Of a stretch of DNA of 15,632 nt, positions 1 to 6,980 are shown piece by piece. This DNA is from JBQCEE01 sp051960575 (GTDB lineage Bacteria; Actinomycetota; Actinomycetes; Mycobacteriales; Jatrophihabitantaceae). The position numbers were made by a program, and so were the translations under genes. Below the pieces are notes generated by a model. The model was not told the origin of the DNA. It saw nothing but the letters and a program-made list of their open reading frames with translations, and did no database searches. The stretch is taken from assembly GCF_051960575.1 (NCBI RefSeq), contig NZ_JBQCEE010000284.1:1-15632 (forward strand), written 5' to 3'. The first letter of the stretch is position 1. Every line of letters begins with the position of its first letter.

Positions 1-1061
1 CCACCGGGCACGCGACGATCACCGTGACCGCCGCGGACGGCTGCGTGCCGAGCGCCGGGCGCTTCCGGGCCGGCGGCATCAGCCTGCACGTGATCAACAA
101 GGACGCGACCGCGGTCACCGAGGTCGAGGTGCTCAGCGGCAGCCGGATCGTCGGCGAGAAGGAGAACGTGCCGCCAGGGTTCAGCGGCGACTTTGCGGTC
201 ACCCTCCCCGCCGGCGCCTACACGCTCTTCTGCCCCGGCGCGACGCCTGAGCGGCGGTCGATCGTGGTCACCGGCGAGCGCGCGCCGGCTGACGACAGCC
301 CGGTGACCGCGCTGCTCGCGCAGGCGAGCTCCGGGTACGCCGCCTACGTCTCGCAGCAGGTCGGGCAACTCGTGACCGCCGCCGAACGGCTGGCGGCGGC
401 GGTGCGCGGCACCGACCTCGCCGCGGCCCAGCGCGCGTACGCCGGCGCCCGCCCGTACTACGAGCGGATCGAGCCGGTGGCCGAGTCGTTCTCGGTCGGC
501 GGCGACGACATCGACGCCGACATCGACGCACGCGCCGGCGACGTGCCGGCGGCGCAGTGGCGCGGCATGCACGTGCTCGAGCGCGGGCTGTTCCAGGCCC
601 GCAGCCTCGACGGGCTCGCGCCGGTCGCCGACCGCCTCGTCGACGACGTGCGCCGCCTGCAGCGACTGACCGCGACCCAGCGCTACCAGCCGACCGAGCT
701 CGCCAACGGCGCCCAGGAACTGCTCGACGAGGTCGTCGCGTCCAAGATCACCGGCGAGGAGGAGCGGTACTCGCGCCTCGACCTGCTCGACATGACCGAC
801 AACGTCGTTGGCTCGCAGCAGGCCTTCGCGCAGCTGCGGCCCGCGCTGCAGCGCATCGACCCGGCCCTCACCGCCACCATCGCGCAGCGCTTCGCCGCGC
901 TCGACCGGGCGATCGACGCCTACCGCGACCCGTCCGCGCTGGGCGGCGTCGTGCGGTACACGGCGCTGACGGCCGACGACAAGCGCGCGCTCGCGGCAGC
1001 GGTGAAGTCAGTGCAGGAGCCGCTGTCGACGGTGGCGCAGAAGGTGGCGGCCCAGTCGTGA
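1..1061 (+). CDS. efeO: EfeO iron-uptake lipoprotein/periplasmic-type component, 5' partial
   Basis: This is the 3' part of an EfeO protein, the extracytoplasmic component of the EfeUOB iron transporter. The reading frame is open from base 3 to the TGA at 1059-1061, giving about 352 visible residues; the signal sequence and true start lie off the left edge. Numbering from the GTG at 24, residues 1-85 form the cupredoxin-like domain, with Cys7, Cys70 and the stretch EKENVPPG. Residues of about 95-345 form the helical imelysin/M75 domain, with the family HxxE motif as HVLE at 183-186. In the known systems EfeO passes iron to the permease EfeU and works with the peroxidase EfeB, which follows here through a GTGA overlap. 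EfeU is presumably upstream. The substrate (ferrous or ferric iron) is inferred from the family. Confidence 0.93.
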   Translation, partial: TGHATITVTAADGCVPSAGRFRAGGISLHVINKDATAVTEVEVLSGSRIVGEKENVPPGFSGDFAVTLPAGAYTLFCPGATPERRSIVVTGERAPADDSPVTALLAQASSGYAAYVSQQVGQLVTAAERLAAAVRGTDLAAAQRAYAGARPYYERIEPVAESFSVGGDDIDADIDARAGDVPAAQWRGMHVLERGLFQARSLDGLAPVADRLVDDVRRLQRLTATQRYQPTELANGAQELLDEVVASKITGEEERYSRLDLLDMTDNVVGSQQAFAQLRPALQRIDPALTATIAQRFAALDRAIDAYRDPSALGGVVRYTALTADDKRALAAAVKSVQEPLSTVAQKVAAQS

Positions 1062-2260
1062 CCGCGACCTCACGCCGGCGCTTCCTCGGTGGCGGGCTCG
1101 GCGCGCTCGGGCTCGCCGCGGCCGGCGGCACCGGCTACGCCCTGGCGTCCGGCGGCACATCGGGCGCGTCCGGCGTCGTGCCGTTCTACGGCCGCCACCA
1201 GGCCGGTATCACCACGCCGGCGCAGGACCGGCTCGCGTTCGCCGCGTTCACCGTGACGACCACCGACGCCGCTGCCCTGCAACGGATGTTGGGCACCTGG
1301 GCCGCGGCGGCCGCGCAGCTGACGGCCGGCCGACCGGTCGGTGCGGTGGAGACCGCGCCCCTGACGCCGCCGATCGACACCGGTGAGGCGATGGGCCTGC
1401 CGGCGTCGTCGCTCACGATCACCGTCGGGTTCGGGTCGTCGCTGTTCGACGACCGGTTCGGCCTGCGCGACAGGCGGCCGGCCGCACTCGTCGACCTGCC
1501 CGCCTTCCCCGGCGACACGCTCGACCCCGCCCGCAGCGGCGGCGACATCGGCGTGCAGGCGTGCGCGGACGACCCGCAGGTGGCCTTCCACGCCATCCGC
1601 AACCTTGCCCGCCTGGCCCGCGGGACCGCCGTGCTCAGGTGGACGCAGCTGGGCTTCGGCCGCACGTCCTCGACCTCGACGTCGCAGCAGACGCCGCGCA
1701 ACCTGATGGGGTTCAAGGACGGCACCGCCAACATCAAGGGCGAGGACACGGCCGACCTCGACCGGTGGGTGTGGGCCGACGGCGGCGACCAGGCGTGGAT
1801 GGCCGGCGGCAGCTACCTCGTGGCGCGGCGCGTCCGCATGCTCGTCGAGTCGTGGGACACCGCGTCGCTCGGCGAGCAGGAGCGCACCTTCGGCCGGGTG
1901 AAGGACACCGGCGCGCCCATCGGCAAGCAGCACGAGTTCGACCGGGTCGACTTCGAACGCATGCCGGCGGACGCCCACGTGCGGCTGGCGGCGCCGACGG
2001 CGAACGGCGGCGCGAAGCTGCTGCGGCGCGGCTACAGCTACACCGACGGGATCGACCCCGAGACCGGGCTGCTCGACGCCGGGCTGTTCTTCCTCGCCTA
2101 CCAGGCCGACCCGCGCGCGCAGTTCGTGCCGATCCAGCAGCGGCTCGGGCAGCACGACGCGCTGAACGAGTACATCCGGCACACCGGCAGCGCGATCTTG
2201 GCCGTGCCGCCCGGGCTGCAGGGCCCGGGGGACTGGTGGGGCAGGGCCCTGTTCGCCTGA
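1058..2260 (+). CDS. efeB: EfeB, Tat-exported heme DyP-type peroxidase
   Basis: This 400-residue protein starts at GTG 1058, which overlaps the efeO stop as GTGA and implies translational coupling. It opens with a twin-arginine signal, SRRRFLGGG at residues 5-13, followed by a hydrophobic Ala/Gly/Leu stretch, so it should be exported folded with heme bound. The DyP family motif GXXDG is present as GFKDG at 218-222, with Asp221 the likely acid-base residue. The proximal heme ligand is probably His307 in DAHVRL, and Arg323 or Arg324 is the likely distal arginine. The length matches the EfeB branch of DyP peroxidases. It probably oxidises ferrous iron or handles heme iron for EfeUO outside the membrane; its exact chemistry is debated in the family. 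No Fur- or IdeR-type box is visible, because the operon promoter is outside the window. Confidence 0.95.
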   Translation: MTATSRRRFLGGGLGALGLAAAGGTGYALASGGTSGASGVVPFYGRHQAGITTPAQDRLAFAAFTVTTTDAAALQRMLGTWAAAAAQLTAGRPVGAVETAPLTPPIDTGEAMGLPASSLTITVGFGSSLFDDRFGLRDRRPAALVDLPAFPGDTLDPARSGGDIGVQACADDPQVAFHAIRNLARLARGTAVLRWTQLGFGRTSSTSTSQQTPRNLMGFKDGTANIKGEDTADLDRWVWADGGDQAWMAGGSYLVARRVRMLVESWDTASLGEQERTFGRVKDTGAPIGKQHEFDRVDFERMPADAHVRLAAPTANGGAKLLRRGYSYTDGIDPETGLLDAGLFFLAYQADPRAQFVPIQQRLGQHDALNEYIRHTGSAILAVPPGLQGPGDWWGRALFA

Positions 2261-2276
2261 CCGGCAGGATGGGGGC

Positions 2277-3479
2277 ATGACCCGACGTCGCATCGTCCTG
2301 CTCGGCTCGACCGGGTCGATCGGCACCCAGACGATCGACGTCGCCACCGCCGCCGACGACCGGTTCGAGGTCACGGCCATCAGCGCCGGCGGCTCGGACG
2401 TGGGGTTGCTGGCCGAGCAGGCGGCCCGGCTGCGGGTGCAGGCGGTCGGGGTGAGCCGCGCCGACGCCGAGCCGGCCCTGCGCGCCGCGCTCGACCGGGT
2501 CTGGCCGGCCGACGTGCCGGCGCCGCGCATCGTCAGCGGCCCGGACGCGAACACCGGGCTCGCCGCGCTCGGCTGCGACATCGTGCTCAACGCCGTCGCC
2601 GGGGCCGCCGGCCTGCGGGCCACCGTCGCCGCGCTCACCGCCGGCCGGGTCGTCGCGCTCGCCAACAAGGAGTCCCTGGTGGCCGGCGGCTCGCTCGTCA
2701 CGGGCCTCGCCGGCGAGGGGCAGCTGGTGCCGGTCGACTCGGAGCACTCGGCGCTCGCGCAGTGCCTGCGCGGCGGGCGGCCCGACGAGGTGCGGCGGCT
2801 GCTGCTGACGGCCAGCGGCGGCCCGTTCCGCGGTCGCCGCCGCGACGAGCTCGCCGACGTCACGCCGCGGCAGGCGCTCGCGCACCCGACCTGGGACATG
2901 GGCCGGCTCATCACCACGAACTCGGCGACGCTGGTGAACAAGGGCCTCGAGGTGATCGAGGCGCACCTGCTGTTCGGCGTGCCGTACGACCGCATCGACG
3001 TCGTCGTGCACCCGCAGTCGGTGATCCACTCGATGGTCGAGTTCGTCGACGGCTCGACGCTCGCCCAGGCCTCGCCGCCGGACATGCGGCTGCCGATCGC
3101 GCTCGCCCTCGGCTGGCCCGACCGCGTGCCCGGCGCCGCCTCGTCCGTCGACTGGACGACGGCGCAGCAGTGGACCTTCGAACCGCTCGACGACGCCGCC
3201 TTCCCGGCGGTGCAGGTGGCCCGCCGGGCGGGGGAGGCCGGGGGCTGTGCGCCGGCGGTCTTCAACGCCGCCAACGAGGAACTCGTCGAGGCCTTCCACG
3301 AGCACCGCGTCGGATTCCTGCAGATCGTCGACACGGTGGCCGATGTACTGGACGAGTGGCTGAGGGATCAGCATCCCGCGCTGGGCGAGCCCGGTACCGT
3401 CGAGGACGTCGAACGGGCCGACGCCTGGGCTCGGGACGAGGTCCGCCGGCGGCTCGCAACCGGAAGCTCGACCGCCTGA
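2277..3479 (+). CDS. dxr: 1-deoxy-D-xylulose-5-phosphate reductoisomerase
   Basis: Dxr catalyses the second step of the MEP isoprenoid pathway: NADPH-dependent rearrangement and reduction of DXP to 2-C-methyl-D-erythritol 4-phosphate in the cytoplasm. The 400-residue length is normal. Visible motifs are the NADPH loop GSTGSIG (10-16), LANKES (128-133), the metal-binding VDSEHSAL with Asp154 and Glu156, ASGGPFR (179-185), HPTWDMG with His203, NSATLVNKGLE (215-225) with Glu225 as a metal ligand, and VHPQSVIHSMVEF (244-256). The ATG at 2277 lies 16 nt after the efeB stop and is preceded by a G-run; a CAGGAT box 6 nt upstream could alternatively give a leaderless start. The adjacent rip1 gene starts 13 nt after the stop, so the two are probably co-transcribed. 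The enzyme class is the target of fosmidomycin. Confidence 0.97.
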   Translation: MTRRRIVLLGSTGSIGTQTIDVATAADDRFEVTAISAGGSDVGLLAEQAARLRVQAVGVSRADAEPALRAALDRVWPADVPAPRIVSGPDANTGLAALGCDIVLNAVAGAAGLRATVAALTAGRVVALANKESLVAGGSLVTGLAGEGQLVPVDSEHSALAQCLRGGRPDEVRRLLLTASGGPFRGRRRDELADVTPRQALAHPTWDMGRLITTNSATLVNKGLEVIEAHLLFGVPYDRIDVVVHPQSVIHSMVEFVDGSTLAQASPPDMRLPIALALGWPDRVPGAASSVDWTTAQQWTFEPLDDAAFPAVQVARRAGEAGGCAPAVFNAANEELVEAFHEHRVGFLQIVDTVADVLDEWLRDQHPALGEPGTVEDVERADAWARDEVRRRLATGSSTA

Positions 3480-3481
3480 TC

Positions 3482-3486
3482 GGAGG
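3482..3486 (+). promoter_or_regulatory. Ribosome binding site of rip1
   Basis: GGAGG lies 6 nt before the GTG at 3493. It supports that GTG over the out-of-frame GTG at 3489. The gene therefore has a leadered start, unlike the downstream ispG. Confidence 0.75.
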
Positions 3487-3492
3487 CCGTGG

Positions 3493-4806
3493 GTGCCCAC
3501 GTGGCTGCTCTACACGTTCGGCGTCGTCTTCTTCGTCGTCGGGCTGCTGCTGAGCATCGCGCTGCACGAGATCGGGCACATGGTGCCCGCCAAGAAGTTC
3601 GGCGTGAAGGTCACCCAGTACATGGTCGGCTTCGGGCCGACGGTCTTCTCGCGCAAGCGCGGCGACACCGAGTACGGCATCAAGGCCATCCCGGCCGGCG
3701 GCTACATCCGGATGATCGGCATGGTGCCGCCGCGCGCCGACGGCAGGCGCTCGCGCTGGCCGCGCCGGATCGCGGCCACGATCGAGGACTTCCGGCAGAC
3801 CAGCCGCCACGAGCTCGACCCGCAGGACGAGCACCGGCAGTTCTACCGGCTCACCCCGGGCAAGAAGATGATCGTCATGGTCGGCGGCCCGACCATGAAC
3901 CTCCTCATCTACCTCGTGCTCACGCTCGTGCTGCTCACGACGCTCGGCACGCCGCACGACGACCCGACCACCACCGTCGGCGACATCAGCAAGTGCGTGG
4001 TGAAGGCGAGCACGCCGGCCAACCAGGTGCCGCCGTGCACGGTGCCGAACGCGCCGGCGGCGAGGGACGGGCTGCAGCCCGGCGACACGGTCGTCGCGAT
4101 CGACAGCACGCCGGTGAAGACCTGGGACGAGACGGTCGCCATCATCGAGAAGTCGGCCGACCGGACGATCGTCGTGCACGTGCTGCGTGCCGGGAAGCCG
4201 GTGGCGCTGCGCATCACGCCGGTCGAGAACCAGAAGTGCGCGAACGCCGACTGCACGGCCTTCAAGACGGCCGGCTTCATCGGGGCCAGCCCGCACTTCC
4301 GGCACTACTACCAGGCGGTGCCGATCAGCGGGGTGCCCGGCCAGATCGGCGACCAGATCCGCACCGGCTGGGACCGCCTGATGCAGTACCCCCAGCGCAT
4401 CGGTGACCTGTTCGGCACGATCTTCGAGAACAAGCCGCGTGACGTGAACAGCGCCGTCGGCGTCATCGGCATCGGGCGCATCTCCGGCGACTTCGCCGGC
4501 AGCAAGCTGCTCGACCGGCAGGACAAGATCTACACGCTGGTCAGCCTGCTCGCGTCCGTGAACCTGCTGCTGTTCTTCTTCAACCTGCTGCCGCTGCTGC
4601 CGCTGGACGGCGGGCACGTGGCCGGGGCGATCGTCGAGGCGATCCGCCGGGGCATGGCCCGGGTGCGCGGCCGACGCGAGCAGATCTTCGTCGACACCGC
4701 GCAGATGCTGCCGGTGATGTACGCCGTCGCGGGCGTGCTGCTCGTGCTCACGGTGCTCACCGCCTACGCGGACATCGTCAAGCCGATCGACGTCCTGGGC
4801 GGTTAA
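3493..4806 (+). CDS. rip1: M50 site-2 protease, Rip1/RseP family
   Basis: This 437-residue integral membrane zinc metalloprotease performs regulated intramembrane proteolysis, in relatives cutting anti-sigma factors after a first protease. The zinc motif HEIGH is at 25-29 in the first membrane helix. The second conserved motif, LPLDGGH with the ligand Asp372, is at 369-375 in the third. GGPTMN at 131-136 opens helix two, and a fourth helix lies around 404-428. Between helices two and three is an extracytoplasmic region with a PDZ domain (roughly 160-245). This region has four cysteines (168, 182, 249, 254); the first pair resembles a pair in mycobacterial Rip1, from memory. Residues 80-108 form a basic insert of unknown role. 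The gene sits between dxr and ispG, the usual actinobacterial order. Which anti-sigma factor it cuts cannot be seen here. Confidence 0.93.
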   Translation: MPTWLLYTFGVVFFVVGLLLSIALHEIGHMVPAKKFGVKVTQYMVGFGPTVFSRKRGDTEYGIKAIPAGGYIRMIGMVPPRADGRRSRWPRRIAATIEDFRQTSRHELDPQDEHRQFYRLTPGKKMIVMVGGPTMNLLIYLVLTLVLLTTLGTPHDDPTTTVGDISKCVVKASTPANQVPPCTVPNAPAARDGLQPGDTVVAIDSTPVKTWDETVAIIEKSADRTIVVHVLRAGKPVALRITPVENQKCANADCTAFKTAGFIGASPHFRHYYQAVPISGVPGQIGDQIRTGWDRLMQYPQRIGDLFGTIFENKPRDVNSAVGVIGIGRISGDFAGSKLLDRQDKIYTLVSLLASVNLLLFFFNLLPLLPLDGGHVAGAIVEAIRRGMARVRGRREQIFVDTAQMLPVMYAVAGVLLVLTVLTAYADIVKPIDVLGG

Positions 4807-4873
4807 CCCATCCCCCTTGCGGCGGCTGACGTCGCGGTGGCTCACGGAACACCGTTCGTCCACCACGCAGGCG

Positions 4874-4879
4874 GATAAT
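4874..4879 (+). promoter_or_regulatory. -10 box of a leaderless ispG promoter
   Basis: GATAAT differs from the consensus TATAAT only at the first two bases being GA in place of TA. It ends exactly 7 nt before the ATG at 4887, so transcription should begin at or next to that codon. No good -35 hexamer is present 17 nt upstream (ACCGTT). The 80-nt gap between rip1 and ispG has no other clear signal. This fits the leaderless promoters common in Actinobacteria and gives ispG its own promoter. Confidence 0.55.
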
Positions 4880-4886
4880 GGTCGTC

Positions 4887-6029
4887 ATGGCCGTTCCCCT
4901 CGGTATGCCGTCCGCCCCGCCGCCCACGCTCGCCCCGCGCCGGAAGTCCCGACAGATCAAGGTCGGCTCGGTGCTGGTCGGTGGCGACGCGCCGGTCTCG
5001 GTGCAGTCGATGACCACGACGCTCACCGCCGACGTGAACGCGACGCTGCAGCAGATCGCGGAGCTCACCGCGGCGGGCTGCGACATCGTCCGCGTCGCCT
5101 GCCCGAGCCAGGACGACGCCGACGCGCTGCCCGAGATCGCGAAGCACAGCCAGATCCCGGTCATCGCCGACATCCACTTCCAGCCCAAGTACGTCTTCGC
5201 CGCCATCGACGCGGGCTGCGCCGCGGTGCGCGTCAACCCGGGCAACATCAAGAAGTTCGACGACCAGGTCGGCGCGATCGCGAAGGCGGCCAAGGACGCC
5301 GGCGTCTCGCTGCGCATCGGCGTGAACGCGGGTTCGCTCGACAAGCGGCTGCTCGAGAAGTACGGCAAGGCCACGCCGGAGGCGCTCGTCGAGTCGGCGC
5401 TGTGGGAGGCGTCGCTGTTCGAGGAGCACGACTTCCGCGACTTCAAGATCTCGGTCAAGCACAACGACCCGGTGGTCATGGTGCGCGCCTACGAGCTGCT
5501 CGCCGAGGCGTGCGACTACCCGCTGCACCTCGGCGTCACCGAGGCCGGGCCGGCCTTCCAGGGCACGATCAAGTCGGCCGTCGCGTTCGGGGCGCTGCTG
5601 AGCAAGGGCATCGGCGACACGATCCGCGTCTCGCTGTCGGCCCCGCCGGTCGAGGAGGTGAAGGTCGGCCTGCAGATCCTGCAGTCGCTGAACCTGCGCC
5701 AGCGCAAACTCGAGATCGTGTCGTGCCCGTCGTGCGGACGCGCCCAGGTGGACGTGTACACGCTCGCCGACAAGGTCACCGCGGGACTCGAGGGCATGAC
5801 CGTGCCGCTGCGCGTCGCCGTCATGGGCTGCGTCGTGAACGGGCCGGGCGAGGCCCGCGAGGCCGACCTCGGCGTCGCGTCCGGCAACGGCAAGGGGCAG
5901 ATCTTCGTCAAGGGCGAGGTCATCAAGACCGTGCCCGAGTCGCAGATCGTCGAGACCCTCATCGAGGAGGCACTGCGCCTCGCCGAGACGATGGAGAGCA
6001 CGGGCGAGCCCACCGTCTCGGTGAGCTGA
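4887..6029 (+). CDS. ispG: 4-hydroxy-3-methylbut-2-en-1-yl diphosphate synthase (flavodoxin)
   Basis: IspG (GcpE) converts methylerythritol cyclodiphosphate to HMBPP, the penultimate MEP-pathway step, in the cytoplasm with a 4Fe-4S cluster. From the ATG at 4887 it has 380 residues. An ATG at 4878 would add three residues, but 4887 matches the MxVxLGMP start of actinobacterial relatives and lies 7 nt behind a -10 box. The TIM-barrel part carries VQSMTTT (39-45), DIHFQPKY (95-102) and VRVNPGNI (114-121). The C-terminal cluster domain has Cys280 and Cys283 in SCPSCG, then Cys315 and Glu322 in GCVVNGPGEA, which are the expected cluster ligands. It is the short two-domain bacterial form. Together with dxr it makes this a partial MEP-pathway cluster, and its iron-sulfur cluster makes it dependent on iron supply. 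Confidence 0.97.
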   Translation: MAVPLGMPSAPPPTLAPRRKSRQIKVGSVLVGGDAPVSVQSMTTTLTADVNATLQQIAELTAAGCDIVRVACPSQDDADALPEIAKHSQIPVIADIHFQPKYVFAAIDAGCAAVRVNPGNIKKFDDQVGAIAKAAKDAGVSLRIGVNAGSLDKRLLEKYGKATPEALVESALWEASLFEEHDFRDFKISVKHNDPVVMVRAYELLAEACDYPLHLGVTEAGPAFQGTIKSAVAFGALLSKGIGDTIRVSLSAPPVEEVKVGLQILQSLNLRQRKLEIVSCPSCGRAQVDVYTLADKVTAGLEGMTVPLRVAVMGCVVNGPGEAREADLGVASGNGKGQIFVKGEVIKTVPESQIVETLIEEALRLAETMESTGEPTVSVS

Positions 6030-6045
6030 CCCGTCGGCTGACGGG
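6030..6045 (+). terminator. Hairpin directly behind ispG, possible U-less terminator
   Basis: CCCGTC-GGCT-GACGGG forms a perfect 6-bp stem with a 4-nt loop and starts at the first base after the ispG stop codon. No U-run follows, so it is not a classical intrinsic terminator. It may attenuate read-through into the next gene, which appears to have its own promoter 20 nt further on, or protect the ispG mRNA end. Confidence 0.4.
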
Positions 6046-6064
6046 GTGTGCGGGCGGGTCGCGG

Positions 6065-6070
6065 TAGCGT
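6065..6070 (+). promoter_or_regulatory. -10 box of a leaderless promoter for the GNAT gene
   Basis: TAGCGT fits TANNNT and ends 7 nt before the GTG at 6078. No ribosome binding site precedes that GTG. The geometry is the same as at ispG and at the HAD gene. No convincing -35 element is visible. Confidence 0.5.
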
Positions 6071-6077
6071 CGCGCAC

Positions 6078-6959
6078 GTGACCACCGCGCGGCCGCTGGC
6101 CGAGCGTCCCGGCGACGACGCCGTCCGGATGCTTGGCGACGCCGACCGTCCCGGGCTCGAGCGGCTGCTGGCGGTCGACCCGATCGCGAACGCGATGCCG
6201 ATCGCCCGGCTGGCGCTCGCGCGCAGCATCGTGCCCATGCGGCTCGGTGCGACGCCGTTCGGCATCGGCCACCCGCACCGGCTGCGAGCCGCCGTCCTGC
6301 ACGGCGGGAACCTCGTACCGATCGGCACCGACGACGAGGCGCTCGCGGCGCTCGGGCGGCACCTCGCCGGCCTGCGCCGTGACTGCACCTCGATCGTCGG
6401 TCCGTTGCCCACGGTGCGGCGCATCTGGGACGCGGTGCGGCCTGCCTGGGGCGAGGCGCGGGCCGTGCGCGGACACCAGCCGCTGCTGCTGCTCGACCGG
6501 CCCGACGGCCTGCGCGACGTCGCGGCCGGGCCGCAGGTGCGCGTGCTGCGACCGGACGAGATCGACCACTACCTGCCGGCGTCGGCGGCGATGTTCACCG
6601 AGGAGCTCGGGGTGTCGCCGCTGGTCCCGGCGACCGCGGGCGGGTACCGCCGCCGCGCCGAGCGCATGCTCGCCGCCGGGCGCGCCTTCGGCGTCGCCGA
6701 CGCGAGCGGCGAGATCGTCTTCAAGGCAGACATCGGGGCGCTGACCCCGCACACCTGCCAGATCCAGGGCGTGTGGGTGCGGCCGCGCGACCGGGGCCGC
6801 GGCCTCGCGACCGCGGCCATGGCACAGGTGCTGCTGCGGGCGCTCGACCTGGCGCCGTCGGCCTCGCTCTACGTCAACGACTAAAACGCGCCGGCGCGCC
6901 GGCTCTACGCGCGCCTCGGCATGCGCCAGGTCGGCGAGCTGTCGACCATCCTGTTCTGA
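6078..6959 (+). pseudogene. DUF4081-type GNAT N-acetyltransferase, interrupted by an in-frame TAA
   Basis: The frame from GTG 6078 encodes an actinobacterial acetyltransferase with an N-terminal DUF4081-like domain (about 1-150) and a C-terminal GNAT domain. The acetyl-CoA loop RDRGRGLA is at 237-244. The product stops at residue 268 at a TAA (6882-6884). The same frame then continues for 24 codons to a TGA at 6957-6959 and reads NAPARRLYARLGM and so on to a final LF. This is the conserved last segment of the GNAT fold (N-x-P-A-x-x-L-Y-x-x-x-G-[FM]). LYVND-stop-NAPARRLY should read LYVND-[YF]-NAPARRLY, so a single TAC-to-TAA change explains the break. The cut removes the segment that contacts CoA and often supplies the catalytic tyrosine, so the short product is probably inactive. 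The gene follows ispG as in other Actinobacteria. Its acceptor substrate is unknown. An upstream in-frame GTG at 6048 is less likely as the start. Confidence 0.8.
6890..6903. repeat. 14-bp perfect palindrome next to the premature stop
   Basis: GCCGGCGCGCCGGC is its own reverse complement and starts 6 bases after the TAA in the GNAT gene. It encodes part of the conserved APARRL stretch, so it may be a by-product of GC-rich codons. It could also form a hairpin that disturbs sequencing or replication at this spot. Confidence 0.6.
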
Positions 6960-6966
6960 TCATCGC

Positions 6967-6972
6967 TAGCCT
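6967..6972 (+). promoter_or_regulatory. -10 box of a leaderless promoter for the HAD gene
   Basis: TAGCCT fits TANNNT and ends 8 nt before the GTG at 6981. It lies in the 21-nt gap behind the natural GNAT stop. A TCGACC hexamer at 6942-6947 matches the -35 consensus at four of six positions, but its spacer is 19 nt. Confidence 0.5.
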
Positions 6973-6980
6973 CGCTGCTC

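Noticed and set aside
2265..2270. CAGGAT as a leaderless promoter box for dxr
   Set aside because: It matches only two key positions, overlaps a G-rich ribosome-binding-like stretch, and dxr follows efeB closely, so I do not list it as a feature.
1070..3334. Very long open frame on the minus strand opposite efeB and dxr
   Set aside because: It is rich in Arg, Ala, Ser and Pro with no domain, and it lies opposite two well-identified genes. Such frames are expected from high GC codon bias.
6882..6887. Programmed stop-codon read-through in the GNAT gene
   Set aside because: The context TAA-A favours termination, and known read-through usually uses TGA or TAG with other following bases. Mutation or sequencing error is simpler.
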